Positions 8,678 to 17,368 are shown, numbered from the stretch's first letter. The stretch is 18,899 nt of DNA from Bacteroidetes bacterium UBA6161 (GCA_002422315.1 DIUJ01000055.1:7390-26288), one strand, 5' to 3'. The notes: a model not told the origin generated them from the letters alone. Translations and numbers: made by a program.

Positions 8678-8758
8678 CAAGCATTCATAACTTTATTTTG
8701 CATGCTAAGCCATTTCCTTCATTCCTCCTTTTATACCAAATATTAGCTTTAATTTTTT

Positions 8759-8766
8759 TATGTTTG
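8759..8766 (+). promoter_or_regulatory. Candidate -7 box for the DUF5686 gene
   Basis: TATGTTTG matches TAnnTTTG and is 28 bp before the ATG, but no TTG lies at the right distance upstream, so this is only half a promoter. Confidence 0.3.
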
Positions 8767-8794
8767 CAAACGCTATAAAACCTAACAAATTTGC

Positions 8795-11398
8795 ATGTTG
8801 TCTCCAATCTCCTTAAATTTTTATTTGAATAAATTTGGACCCCGTGTATTGTTTTTTCTTTCTTTTCTTTTTTTTACATCCATTACTTCAAACGGACAAA
8901 ATTCTACTACCCGGGTAGAGGGAACAATATTCAACGACGACAGCAATCCCTTGGCATTTGCAACCATACAGGTTAGGAATCTGAAAATTACTACAACTTC
9001 CGATGGACAAGGAAGGTATTCTCTTCGTGTACCCGAAGGTTCACATATACTTACTGTTAGCTTTGTGGGGTACATTTCTCAGAGTAAAAGAATAAATATT
9101 GGAGGTCAAGAAAATAAAACAGTAGATTTTTATTTGCAAGCCGAAGTAAAAGAACTAAAAACTGTAGAAATATACTCCGACAGTAGAAATAAAGCCAAGG
9201 AGATTATGCAAAAGGCAAGGGCAAGAAGAGAACTTTACAATGAAGCTATTCAAACGTATACTTGTAGCACTTATCTTAAATCAGGTTTGGAACATAAACC
9301 ATATATTTCAGATAAAATTAAAGACAATAATATAGAAGAAACAGACAGTGGGAAAATAGAAGTAACACTGAAAACAAAAAATCAAGCAACAGAAAATGCT
9401 TTGTTGGAATACCTTTCACTTACTTATTTTAAACATCCAGATAAAATAAGAGAAAAATTTGTGGCATACAACGAACACAAATTTGAAAGAAGTGGATTTA
9501 GCAGGGGAGTATCTGTGGGTTACTCTCTAAACAGTAAAGAATTTGGACCTCCTGCAGAAGAAAACAACAATCCCTATTTATTATACAAGGATTTGAATAG
9601 TAGTTTGTTGAATTTTTATTCTAATTTGATAAGTTTTCCTGCTGTAAGTACCAAGCCCCTTATGTCGCCTTTGGCTTCTACCTCTTATTTGCATTATAAG
9701 TTCGATTACGAAGGGATTAGTACAAGATTTGAAAAACCCTGCCACATTATCAAAATTAGTCCTTTCTCGAGAACAGAAGCTCTTTTTGAAGGAACAATTT
9801 ATATAGAAGATAGCAGTTTTGCTTTGGTATATGTAGACCTAAGTATTCACCCTGCTAGTTTGAATTTTTGTAATTATTTTACTCTTACCCAAGAATACAA
9901 AGCAATAGAACCCAATACATATTTGCCCATACAAAGAGGCATAAACTATCGTATTGCTTTGGGAAAAGACACGCTAAATGGGGAAGTGCTAGTGAATCAT
10001 TTCGAGTACCATATTAACACAGAAATTGAATCCAAAATTTTTACTGGAGAAATTAAAAAGTTTGAAATAAGTGCTTTTGATAAAGACTCAAATTTTTGGA
10101 ACAGCTATAGGCCTGTGCCGCTTAAGCCAAACGAAAAGTTATACATAAACACCCAAGATAGTTTAAGAAACTACTACGAAAGCCCTGAATATTTAGCAAA
10201 GATTGATTCACAATTCAATAAAATTAATATATGGAATACTCTCTATGGAGTAGGGCACCGCAACCGATTACGGGGAACGGAATGGTATATAGGGGGGATT
10301 TTCGAACAAATGAATTTTTTTGGAATAGGTGGCTACAGACACAAGCTTCCTGGTTATTTTTATAAAACCCTTTCAAACAAAAACAAGCTAGAGTTTAGAG
10401 GTTTTATAGACTATGGATTTATGAATAAAGATGTGAAAGGCAAATTAGGAATAGGCTACAATTATAGTCGCAAAAGGTTTATGCGAACCTTTGTAGAAAT
10501 AGGAGATTTTTATAGTCAAATTAATAATTTTGCATCTATACAGCAGGCATTTAGTAGGAGCAATTATGCCCGAAATATTACTTTCCATATAACCCAAAGA
10601 CTAGAGATAGTAAATGGTTTGTATGCAGAATTTGGATTTGATTATGGAGACCAATCCCCTATAAACAATTTGCAGTTAGAAAAATGGTCGGGAGATCTGT
10701 TTGGCAAAATAAATACTCCTGTAGAGTTTGAGAGGTATATCAAATCAGAGTTTCACTTAAGGTTTTCTTACAGTCACAAGCAACAGTATTATTTTAAAAA
10801 CAACCGCAAAGTAATTGTAGGCAGTAAATACCCCAAATTGGTGGTAAATTACCGCAAAGGAATTCCTAGTTTATTTAAAAGTGAGGTAAACTTTGACTAT
10901 TTGGAACTGAATGCATATGACAATAAAAAAATAGCGAGATGGGGAACCTTGAGGTGGGACGCAATGGTGGGGAATTTTTATAACAGTAAAAGTCTTAGAT
11001 TGTTGGAGCACAAGTACTTTAGGGGTTCGGATCCATTTTTCTTTTCCGATCCATTGGTTAGTTTTCAGCTACTTGGCCCTACGCTCAATACCAACAAGGA
11101 TTTTTACAAACTTAGTGGTATACACCATTTCGAAGGAGCTATTACAGATAAAATCCCTTATTTTAATAGGCTAAAGCTTCATTTGGCAGGCGGTGCAGGT
11201 CTCTTGAGTATACCATCCATTCAGTTTCACCATGCCGAAATGTTTTTCGGGTTTGAAAGAAACTTTAGGATACGAGAACAGATTTTTAGGATAGGAGCCT
11301 ATGCTGTTTCTGCTGCCAATTCTAAGCAGGATGCCTACTGGACCTACAAGTTCGGAATTAGCTTTTTTGATCCTTTTAGTGGGAGATTTGATTATTAG
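8795..11398 (+). CDS. DUF5686 / carboxypeptidase-regulatory-like outer-membrane protein
   Basis: 867 residues. A hydrophobic export signal (VLFFLSFLFFTSI) ends near SNGQ at about residue 35. Residues of about 40-125 form a CarboxypepD_reg-like beta sandwich (VEGTIFNDDSNPLAFATIQV...TTSDGQGRYSL...VSFVGY), the same small domain found at the N-terminus of SusC-type receptors. The rest matches DUF5686: a mixed periplasmic part followed by many aromatic, alternating beta strands ending in FFDPFSGRFDY, as in an outer-membrane barrel. There is no TonB box or plug domain, so it is not a SusC receptor. Its substrate is unknown. It stands alone on the plus strand, divergent from the prx operon. A TTG start nearby is less likely than the ATG chosen, which keeps the complete signal peptide. 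Confidence 0.82.
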   Translation: MLSPISLNFYLNKFGPRVLFFLSFLFFTSITSNGQNSTTRVEGTIFNDDSNPLAFATIQVRNLKITTTSDGQGRYSLRVPEGSHILTVSFVGYISQSKRINIGGQENKTVDFYLQAEVKELKTVEIYSDSRNKAKEIMQKARARRELYNEAIQTYTCSTYLKSGLEHKPYISDKIKDNNIEETDSGKIEVTLKTKNQATENALLEYLSLTYFKHPDKIREKFVAYNEHKFERSGFSRGVSVGYSLNSKEFGPPAEENNNPYLLYKDLNSSLLNFYSNLISFPAVSTKPLMSPLASTSYLHYKFDYEGISTRFEKPCHIIKISPFSRTEALFEGTIYIEDSSFALVYVDLSIHPASLNFCNYFTLTQEYKAIEPNTYLPIQRGINYRIALGKDTLNGEVLVNHFEYHINTEIESKIFTGEIKKFEISAFDKDSNFWNSYRPVPLKPNEKLYINTQDSLRNYYESPEYLAKIDSQFNKINIWNTLYGVGHRNRLRGTEWYIGGIFEQMNFFGIGGYRHKLPGYFYKTLSNKNKLEFRGFIDYGFMNKDVKGKLGIGYNYSRKRFMRTFVEIGDFYSQINNFASIQQAFSRSNYARNITFHITQRLEIVNGLYAEFGFDYGDQSPINNLQLEKWSGDLFGKINTPVEFERYIKSEFHLRFSYSHKQQYYFKNNRKVIVGSKYPKLVVNYRKGIPSLFKSEVNFDYLELNAYDNKKIARWGTLRWDAMVGNFYNSKSLRLLEHKYFRGSDPFFFSDPLVSFQLLGPTLNTNKDFYKLSGIHHFEGAITDKIPYFNRLKLHLAGGAGLLSIPSIQFHHAEMFFGFERNFRIREQIFRIGAYAVSAANSKQDAYWTYKFGISFFDPFSGRFDY

Positions 11399-11440
11399 GG
11401 AAGGAAAAGCATTAAAGGATTAATTTAAAAGTATTTAAAC

Positions 11441-11464
11441 AAAAAAAGGCGTTTGCCCCGCCTT
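11441..11464 (-). terminator. Second, distal terminator of the tracrRNA transcript
   Basis: AAGGCG (11446-11451) and CGCCTT (11459-11464) form a perfect 6-bp stem with a 7-nt loop, followed on the minus strand by seven T. It faces the tracrRNA transcript, about 80 bp beyond its first terminator, and is preceded by the same AAAACATTTA word that precedes the first terminator hairpin. Confidence 0.75.
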
Positions 11465-11565
11465 AAATGTTTTGTTCGCTTTAATTTTTTTGATGAAATG
11501 AGCTCACAAAACATTTAGTTATAAAATAAAAATGCCCCGAAGATAGTCGAGGCGCTAAATGTTTT
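11464..11565. repeat. Three copies of a TAAATGTTTT word in alternating orientation around the tracrRNA 3' end
   Basis: CTAAATGTTTT at 11555-11565, its reverse complement AAAACATTTAG at 11508-11518, and TAAATGTTTTGT at 11464-11475. The middle copy can pair with the right copy over 11 bp (enclosing the first terminator) or with the left copy over 12 bp (just before the second terminator), but not with both at once. Confidence 0.75.
11522..11553 (-). terminator. First terminator hairpin of the tracrRNA
   Basis: On the minus strand GCCTCGA (11553-11547), a 6-nt loop and TCGGGGC (11540-11534) pair over 7 bp with one T-G wobble, then ATTTTTATTTT. The wobble pairs only in the minus-strand RNA (it is C/A on the plus strand), which fixes the direction. 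Confidence 0.85.
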
Positions 11566-11601
11566 CACAACGGAATAATCCTTATTGTGAATTGGTTTCA
11601 C
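11522..11601 (-). ncRNA. tracrRNA of the type II-C CRISPR-Cas9 system
   Basis: An RNA read leftwards, away from cas9. Order from its 5' end: a short anti-repeat (about 11600-11584, GAAACCAATTCACAAT); the nexus AAGGATTATTCCGTTGTG (11582-11566), in which AAGG...CCGTT is the same layout as in known tracrRNAs and the ACAATAAGG junction is as in the Neisseria II-C RNA; the link AAAACATTTAG; and a terminator hairpin. Length is about 80 nt. The role is to pair with the repeat part of crRNA and load Cas9. The perfect promoter at 11605-11634 places the 5' end near 11601. The anti-repeat is short and can also fold on itself (GTGAA with TTCAC, 11601-11597 and 11591-11587). Read-through to 11441 would give a form of about 160 nt. 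Confidence 0.85.
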
Positions 11602-11604
11602 TTG

Positions 11605-11634
11605 CAAATGTAATATTTTATTTTTAAGTTGCAA
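11605..11634 (-). promoter_or_regulatory. Promoter of the tracrRNA, divergent from cas9
   Basis: Minus-strand TTG (11634-11632), exactly 19 bp, then TACATTTG (11612-11605), a full match to the Bacteroidota consensus with the same spacing as the tRNA-Lys promoter in this window. It lies 25-55 bp upstream of the cas9 ATG, so any cas9 promoter must overlap it on the other strand; only weak boxes (TTG at 11592-11594, TATTTTAT at 11614-11621) can be seen there. Confidence 0.75.
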
Positions 11635-11659
11635 GCATCAAAACAACAAGCTAAGCATT

Positions 11660-14600
11660 ATGAAGAAAATATTAGGATTAGATTTAGGGACCAATAGCAT
11701 TGGGTGGGCATTGGTGGAAATTGACCACGAAAATAAAATTGTTAAAATACTTGGGATAGGCTCTAGGATTTTAACAATGGATGCAGCTGAAATTGCAAAG
11801 TTTGAAAGCGGAACTAAACTTGAAAGTACTGCCGCTAAAAGAACTACACAGCGTTCTCCACGTAAATTGAATGAAAGATATTTATTAAGAAGAGATAGGC
11901 TGCATTGTGTTTTGAATCTATTGAATGCTCTTCCTGAACATTACAGATTATCTATTGAATTTGAAAATCAAAAAGGAAAACGAAGTGGAAAGTTTAAAAA
12001 AGACACGGAGGAAAAGTTAGCTTATTTTAAAGATCAAAATGGAAAATTTCAATTTTTATTTGAAGAAGCATATCTAAAGATGGAAAATGAATTTAGATCA
12101 AAATATCCTGAGATAAATGACAAAAAAACAAAATTACCTTACGATTGGACATTGTATTATTTAAGACATAAGGCAGTTACAGATAAAAACTTTGAACTTA
12201 CTAAAGAACAGTTAGCTTGGATTACTTTAAGTTTTAACCAAAAAAGAGGTTATGAAAAAGTAGTTGGGCAAGATGAAAAAGCACAAAAGGAAGGAGAGCT
12301 AACCGACACATTTGTTGGCAAAGTAAAAAATGTAAAAAAGCTAGAAAATGAAGATGCTTATGAAATTATTTTAGTAGATAATAACAATGAAACAATCCAG
12401 CTATTTAAGTATAAAGAAGAAAGTAATATTTCAATTACAGAAATTGGAGATTTGAAAGAAGTAGAAATTATTTCAAAATATGATGATGAAGGTTCAATCG
12501 ACTCGAATAAAACAGAATATATCATTAATGAAGTGCGTGAATTTAAAATTGTTGATGTTCGTAATACGGGTCAAAAGAGAAAAGAAAATTTTGTTTTTGA
12601 AGTAGAACTTGAAACAGGATGGATAAAAGAACAACAGAGTAAATATCTGCCTAAATGGAAAGATACAAAAAGAGATTTTATTATAAAAACCAAATATGAT
12701 GAAAATGGGATTAGAATCCCAAAAGGAGCAGATAAAGGGAGGAATATTAATATTCCAAAAGAAGAAGATTGGACTTTGATGAAATTGAAAACTGAAACAT
12801 CATTAACTTCTTTCAATGCAAAACACAACACAAAAGGAATTGCTTCTTTTGTGTATTATAATCTTCTTCAAAATCCAAATCAGAAAATTAAAGGTGACTT
12901 AATTACTGTTATAGAAAGAGAATATTACAGAGAAGAGTTGGATGTTATTTACAGAAATCAAGAGAAGTTTCATCCAGAACTAAAGAATATAAATTTATAC
13001 GAGCAAGCTATTCAACTTTTATATACTAATAATAACAGTCATCAAAAAACGATTAAAGAATTAGATTTTAATCATTTAATTAAGGAAGACATCTTAATGT
13101 ATCAAAGAGATTTAAAGTCAAAAAAATCTTTGATTGCTAATTGTGTTTATGAAAAAGAAAACTTTGAGCGCAAAGATGAAAAAACTAGTAAAATATTTAA
13201 GAACTCACTTAAAGCTATACATAAAGCAAACCCAATTTATCAAGAATTTAGATTGTGGCAATTTGTCAAAAGGCTTAAAATAATTAAGAAAAGTGACACC
13301 TCGGGCAATGTTAATGTAGATGTAACTTCTCATTTATTGAGCAATGAAATAAAAGAAGAATTATTTGATTACTTGAATGATAAAGAATTTGCGACAGAAA
13401 AAGATATACTTGGATTTGTAAATAAAAAACACAAAGATTTGGTTGTGAATGCCGACAACTACAAATGGAATTTTACATCTGAAAAAGAACCATGCAATAC
13501 AACAAGATATAAATTTATTCTCCTTTCAAAAAGAGTATTGGGAGCTAAATATAAAGAATTTTTAACTCGAGAAAATGAATATTTACTATGGCATTTCTTT
13601 TATTCGGTTAAGAAGAAAGATGAGTTCAATAAAGGATTACGAAAGGTAATAATTAAATTGCTTGAAAAGTCAAAATTTCCTCAAGATTACCTAAACGACT
13701 TAATTAAAAGTTTCAGCTCATTTGGCGGATATGCCAATGATTATGGCACATATTCAGAAAAAGCCATCAAAAAATTGTTGCCATTTTTAAGACTTGGTAA
13801 ATATTGGAATGAAAAAGAAGTTGAAACTATTTTATCAAAAGCCAATCAAGATGTTAAACAAAAGGTATTAGATAAAGAAGAAATCAATGGCGAATTGAAA
13901 GATTTTCAAGGTCTGTGGGTTTCGAGTGCTTGTTATTTAGTATATGGTCGTTATTCTGAAGTTGGAGAAGTTCAGTTATGGAAATCGCCCACTGATATAG
14001 AGAATTATTTGAAAAATGAATTCAAGCAGCATTCTTTAAATAATCCAGTTGTTGAAAAAGTTCTAGTAGAAACCTTACATATTGTTAAAGATATTTGGAA
14101 TCATTATGGGAAAGGTGTAGAAAGTTACTTTGACAATATTCATATCGAATTAGGCCGTGAAATGAAAAAGAATAACAAGCAAAAAGAAAAAGACGACAAG
14201 AATAACAAAGAGAATAGAAAAGCTAACGAAAGAATTGTTGAGCTAATTAAAGAGTTAAAGAGGAGCAATTCTTCACTTCAGGAAAAGTCACCTTTTCAAC
14301 AAGAGAAATTGCGAATTTTGGAAGATGGACTTTTATCATCAATTGAATTTGATAAGGACACAACAGAATACCAATTAACAAATGGAAAAATTACTAAAAA
14401 AGAAATAAAAGAAATTACTTCAAAAGAAATTTCTAAAATCAGTAGAAGTGATTTTGAACGATACAAATTATGGCTAGACCAACGATATCAGTCACCATAT
14501 ACTGGACAGTTCATTAAATTGTCAGATTTATTTGATCGTAAAAAGTATGAAATTGAACATATTTTTCCTCAAGAACGTATTACACTAAATGCAATGTACA

Positions 14601-16636
14601 ATAAGGTAATTTGCGAATCGGAAGTAAATAAAGACAAAAGGGCAGCAACAGGTTACGGTTATGTTGCAAATGCAAAATGCAAAGAGATTTTTTGTGCAGC
14701 ACACAATAAAAAAGTCAAGGTGTTAAGTATTACTCAATACGAGAAGTTGGTTAATGATAACTTTATAGGTAAGAAAAAAGAAATTTTATTAAGTAAAGAC
14801 ATACCATCCGAATTCACAAATAGTCAGCTTAATAATAGCCAATACATCTCTAAAATGGCAATGAAATTATTGAGTAATATTGTTCGCAAAAAAGAAGAAG
14901 ACACATACCGCTCAAAAAGTGTTTTGGCAACAAATGGAACCATAACCACAACCTTAAAAAGACATTGGCAATTAAATGATACTTGGAATGAAATAATTTC
15001 TCCAAGGTTTAAACGTTTGAATGAGCTAACTAATTCAAATTTATTTGGAGATTACAGAGAAATTAATGGACACCAAGTCTTTATCAATACCGTGCCAGAT
15101 GGAACAAACAATAATTTTGACCCAAAAAGAATAGATCATCGCCATCATGCTTTAGATGCTTTGATTATTGCATTAACATCAGAAAATCACGTTCAATATC
15201 TCAATAACATTTCTTCACAAAATGAAAATGAAGAACAGAAACTAAATACTAGAAAAGGTCTAAAAAACCAGTTAACTAATTCAAGAAAAGGAGCAAATGA
15301 GGAGAAGGAATGGTATTTTTTACCACCGGCTCAAATTAAAACTACTCTTGGAATTATTGAATATGAATATCAATTCCGTGAAACCAAAAGCGAAGTGTTT
15401 AAAGAAATAGCTCAAAAGGCACTTGAAGCATCAATTGCTAGTTTTAAACAAAAAAACAAAGTAATTCGCCAGCGTTGGAACAAATATTTAAAACCTATTG
15501 ATGGCAAAATTGAACTTGTAAAACAAGAAGGATTAATAGAAACAAAAAACTATAATGTAAGAAAACGACTTCACGAAGACACATATTATGGTAAAGTGAA
15601 ATTACAATGCAAAATGATAACAATTGCTATTGAGAAAGCAATAAACGAACAATTTGATTTGGTAGATAAGAATCTTGCTAATAGAATTGAATCTCTAAAA
15701 CTAAATGATGGAAAATCTAATAGTGAAATTATAGAAGAAATTGGGAAAAAACACTCCAAAATAAAAGTTTACGATAAATTTGTAGCAACTCGTTTTGGAA
15801 ATAATTTAGATACTTTTGCTTTAATTCCTTCTGATAAAATAATCAAAGCCATTGAATCAATTTCAGCTACAAGTATCCAAAGAATTTTAATTAATCATCT
15901 TGGCAATTATAAAACATTAATTAATGATAAAATTATATACGACACCGAAAATGCTTTTTCTACTGATGGAATTAAAGACTTGAACAACAACATTGTAAAA
16001 CTTAATAATGGAAAGTTTCATCACCCAATTTTCAAAGTAAGAACTATTGATGCAATGGGAACAAAATTTCCTGTATCTGAAGAAGGTCAAAAAAGCACCA
16101 AGTATGTAGTTACAGCGGCAGGTAGTAATGCTTTTTGCGGATTTTATCAAAAAGGAAAGGAAAGAAAATTCTATATCCCAACATTAAGAGAATCTGTACA
16201 AAGTTTAAAAGATGGTTTTTCTCCTTGTCCAGCTTCCCATCCTGATGATTCAGATTTCAAACTTATTTTCTTCCTTAATCCTAGTGATTTAGTTTATGTT
16301 CCAACAGAAGAGGAAAGAGAAGTACCAAACTTGGTAGATTTTACTAACTTAAGTAAAGAACAAATAAATAGAATTTATAAATTCAGAGATGGAAGCATTA
16401 ATGAAAAAGGAAGTGTACAAATCAATTTTATGCCATCAAATTGGGCTAGTTTAATTTTTAAGGCTTCTAAGGAAGGAGAAAAAATCTCTTTGGTTACTAA
16501 TCAAGAACTAAAAGGAGAAGTTACATTAACATCAGATAAGGATAAATCGCAAAATACTATTGATGATGGAGTTCAAATTCGCTCCTTTTGTTGGAAGTTG
16601 AAGGTAGATAGAATAGGTAATATTTCAAAAGCATAA
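11660..16636 (+). CDS. cas9: CRISPR-associated endonuclease Cas9 (type II-C, unusually long)
   Basis: 1658 residues. RuvC-I ILGLDLGTNSIGWALVE carries Asp8; an Arg-rich bridge helix spans about residues 60-82 (TTQRSPRKLNERYLLRRDR). LSFNQKRGYEK near 190-200 is typical of Bacteroidota Cas9. RuvC-II HIELGRE places Glu830. The HNH domain has EIEHIFP with His967, then Asn981 (NKVICE) and Asn990 (NKDKR). RuvC-III DHRHHALDALIIAL gives His1163 and Asp1166. All residues for cutting both strands are present, so the enzyme should be active. About 490 residues follow RuvC-III and would hold the WED and PAM-reading parts. A charged, beta-rich insertion at about 205-385 adds length. The absence of csn2 and cas4 beside cas1-cas2 gives type II-C. 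Codons are far more AT-rich (AAA, GAA, AGA) than in cas1-cas2. The tracrRNA is divergent upstream. Confidence 0.97.
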   Translation: MKKILGLDLGTNSIGWALVEIDHENKIVKILGIGSRILTMDAAEIAKFESGTKLESTAAKRTTQRSPRKLNERYLLRRDRLHCVLNLLNALPEHYRLSIEFENQKGKRSGKFKKDTEEKLAYFKDQNGKFQFLFEEAYLKMENEFRSKYPEINDKKTKLPYDWTLYYLRHKAVTDKNFELTKEQLAWITLSFNQKRGYEKVVGQDEKAQKEGELTDTFVGKVKNVKKLENEDAYEIILVDNNNETIQLFKYKEESNISITEIGDLKEVEIISKYDDEGSIDSNKTEYIINEVREFKIVDVRNTGQKRKENFVFEVELETGWIKEQQSKYLPKWKDTKRDFIIKTKYDENGIRIPKGADKGRNINIPKEEDWTLMKLKTETSLTSFNAKHNTKGIASFVYYNLLQNPNQKIKGDLITVIEREYYREELDVIYRNQEKFHPELKNINLYEQAIQLLYTNNNSHQKTIKELDFNHLIKEDILMYQRDLKSKKSLIANCVYEKENFERKDEKTSKIFKNSLKAIHKANPIYQEFRLWQFVKRLKIIKKSDTSGNVNVDVTSHLLSNEIKEELFDYLNDKEFATEKDILGFVNKKHKDLVVNADNYKWNFTSEKEPCNTTRYKFILLSKRVLGAKYKEFLTRENEYLLWHFFYSVKKKDEFNKGLRKVIIKLLEKSKFPQDYLNDLIKSFSSFGGYANDYGTYSEKAIKKLLPFLRLGKYWNEKEVETILSKANQDVKQKVLDKEEINGELKDFQGLWVSSACYLVYGRYSEVGEVQLWKSPTDIENYLKNEFKQHSLNNPVVEKVLVETLHIVKDIWNHYGKGVESYFDNIHIELGREMKKNNKQKEKDDKNNKENRKANERIVELIKELKRSNSSLQEKSPFQQEKLRILEDGLLSSIEFDKDTTEYQLTNGKITKKEIKEITSKEISKISRSDFERYKLWLDQRYQSPYTGQFIKLSDLFDRKKYEIEHIFPQERITLNAMYNKVICESEVNKDKRAATGYGYVANAKCKEIFCAAHNKKVKVLSITQYEKLVNDNFIGKKKEILLSKDIPSEFTNSQLNNSQYISKMAMKLLSNIVRKKEEDTYRSKSVLATNGTITTTLKRHWQLNDTWNEIISPRFKRLNELTNSNLFGDYREINGHQVFINTVPDGTNNNFDPKRIDHRHHALDALIIALTSENHVQYLNNISSQNENEEQKLNTRKGLKNQLTNSRKGANEEKEWYFLPPAQIKTTLGIIEYEYQFRETKSEVFKEIAQKALEASIASFKQKNKVIRQRWNKYLKPIDGKIELVKQEGLIETKNYNVRKRLHEDTYYGKVKLQCKMITIAIEKAINEQFDLVDKNLANRIESLKLNDGKSNSEIIEEIGKKHSKIKVYDKFVATRFGNNLDTFALIPSDKIIKAIESISATSIQRILINHLGNYKTLINDKIIYDTENAFSTDGIKDLNNNIVKLNNGKFHHPIFKVRTIDAMGTKFPVSEEGQKSTKYVVTAAGSNAFCGFYQKGKERKFYIPTLRESVQSLKDGFSPCPASHPDDSDFKLIFFLNPSDLVYVPTEEEREVPNLVDFTNLSKEQINRIYKFRDGSINEKGSVQINFMPSNWASLIFKASKEGEKISLVTNQELKGEVTLTSDKDKSQNTIDDGVQIRSFCWKLKVDRIGNISKA

Positions 16637-16676
16637 CAATTCTAACCCCTTAAATTTTTAAAAATCTTTGGATTAT

Positions 16677-16706
16677 GTAGCTTGGGAATATTGATTCTCA
16701 ATCTAC
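16677..16706. repeat. Imperfect palindrome upstream of the RAYT gene
   Basis: GTAG, a mismatch, TTGGGAAT, loop ATTG, ATTCTCAA, a mismatch, CTAC: 12 paired bases including one wobble. It begins 41 bp after the cas9 stop and ends 28 bp before the transposase ATG, the position of a REP-like end recognised by this transposase group. Confidence 0.6.
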
Positions 16707-16734
16707 TATTATATTGAATTTACCAATTTCAAAT

Positions 16735-17364
16735 ATGTTTAAACCTAGCAGCTATTACCATATTTACAACCATGCCAATGGTTTTGAGAACCTTTTCCAA
16801 GAAGAAGAAAACTATCGCTATTTTTTACAACAATGGGAAAAGTATATTTCTTCCATTGCGGAAACATACGTTTATTGCCTGATGCCAAACCATCTTCATT
16901 TTTTAATTAAAATTAAAGACGAGGTGGAGGTTTTAAACCTTGGAGGTTTTCAAAACCTCCAAGGTTTGGAAGGTTCCGAAAACCTCCAAGGTTTGGAGGA
17001 TAAAACCTCGAAGATTATCTCGAAAAAGTTTAGTAACTTATTTAATAGTTATACCAAAGCTTTCAATAAACGTTATAATCGAATGGGCAGCCTTTTTATG
17101 CCAAACTTCAAGAGAAAAGAAATTGACAATGAAAAGTATCTTCTAAATCTAATTTACTACATACACCGCAATCCCGTTCACCATAAATTTTGTAAGGATT
17201 TTAGAGATTGGAAACATAGTTCTTTTCATGCTTTGACTTCTGACTCCACTACTTTTCTAAATAAAGATTTTATTGCAAGCTATTTTGAAGATATAGATAA
17301 TTTTAAAGTAAGCCATGAGCAAGAATTGAACGCAAATGAGGAATATTTTTTAGAAAAGTTTTAA
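16735..17364 (+). CDS. REP-associated tyrosine transposase (RAYT, Y1/HUH family)
   Basis: 209 residues from the ATG at 16735; an in-frame TTG at 16714 would add seven residues, but MFKPSSYYHIYNHANG is already the family N-terminus. The HUH motif is His53-Leu-His55 in LMPNHLHFLIKI. The catalytic Tyr is in YYIHRNPVHH (Tyr142 most likely), and RYNRMGSLFMPNFKRK (about 113-128) is the conserved strand before the Tyr helix. The Y1 family nicks single-stranded DNA and joins a 5' phosphotyrosine. All catalytic residues are intact. Residues of about 66-90 are an extra Gly/Leu/Asn-rich stretch encoded by a perfect palindrome and a 27-bp repeat, inserted in frame between the two motifs. It lies between cas9 and cas1 on the same strand, with no promoter of its own seen. 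Confidence 0.9.
   Translation: MFKPSSYYHIYNHANGFENLFQEEENYRYFLQQWEKYISSIAETYVYCLMPNHLHFLIKIKDEVEVLNLGGFQNLQGLEGSENLQGLEDKTSKIISKKFSNLFNSYTKAFNKRYNRMGSLFMPNFKRKEIDNEKYLLNLIYYIHRNPVHHKFCKDFRDWKHSSFHALTSDSTTFLNKDFIASYFEDIDNFKVSHEQELNANEEYFLEKF
16925..17010 (+). repeat. REP-like palindrome and 27-bp direct repeat inside the RAYT coding region
   Basis: AAACCTTGGAGGTTTT (16935-16950), one C, then its exact reverse complement (16952-16967): a perfect 16-bp inverted repeat with a 1-nt centre. The 19-nt word starting AAAACCTCCAAGG at 16952-16970 recurs at 16979-16997, a 27-bp period that keeps frame and yields NLQGLEGSE then NLQGLEDKT. TGGAGGTTTT also occurs at 16925-16934. Such a stem in the mRNA could slow translation. 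Confidence 0.9.
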
Positions 17365-17368
17365 CCTT

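Noticed and set aside
11446..11464. The 6-bp GC hairpin as terminator of the plus-strand DUF5686 gene
   Set aside because: No T-run follows on the plus strand, whereas seven T follow on the minus strand, so it belongs to the tracrRNA side.
11628..11646. GTTGCAAGCATC near the cas9 start as a degenerate CRISPR repeat or anti-repeat
   Set aside because: Only the first seven bases match the edge repeat, TTGCAA is itself a palindrome, and the site is occupied by the -33 element of the tracrRNA promoter.
16651..16668. ATTTTTAAAAAT palindrome after cas9 as a terminator
   Set aside because: A pure A/T palindrome with no GC pairs and no following T-run; expected by chance in this AT-rich DNA.
16714..16734. 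TTG at 16714 as the start of the transposase
   Set aside because: The ATG at 16735 already gives the family N-terminus; the extra seven residues add no conserved sequence.
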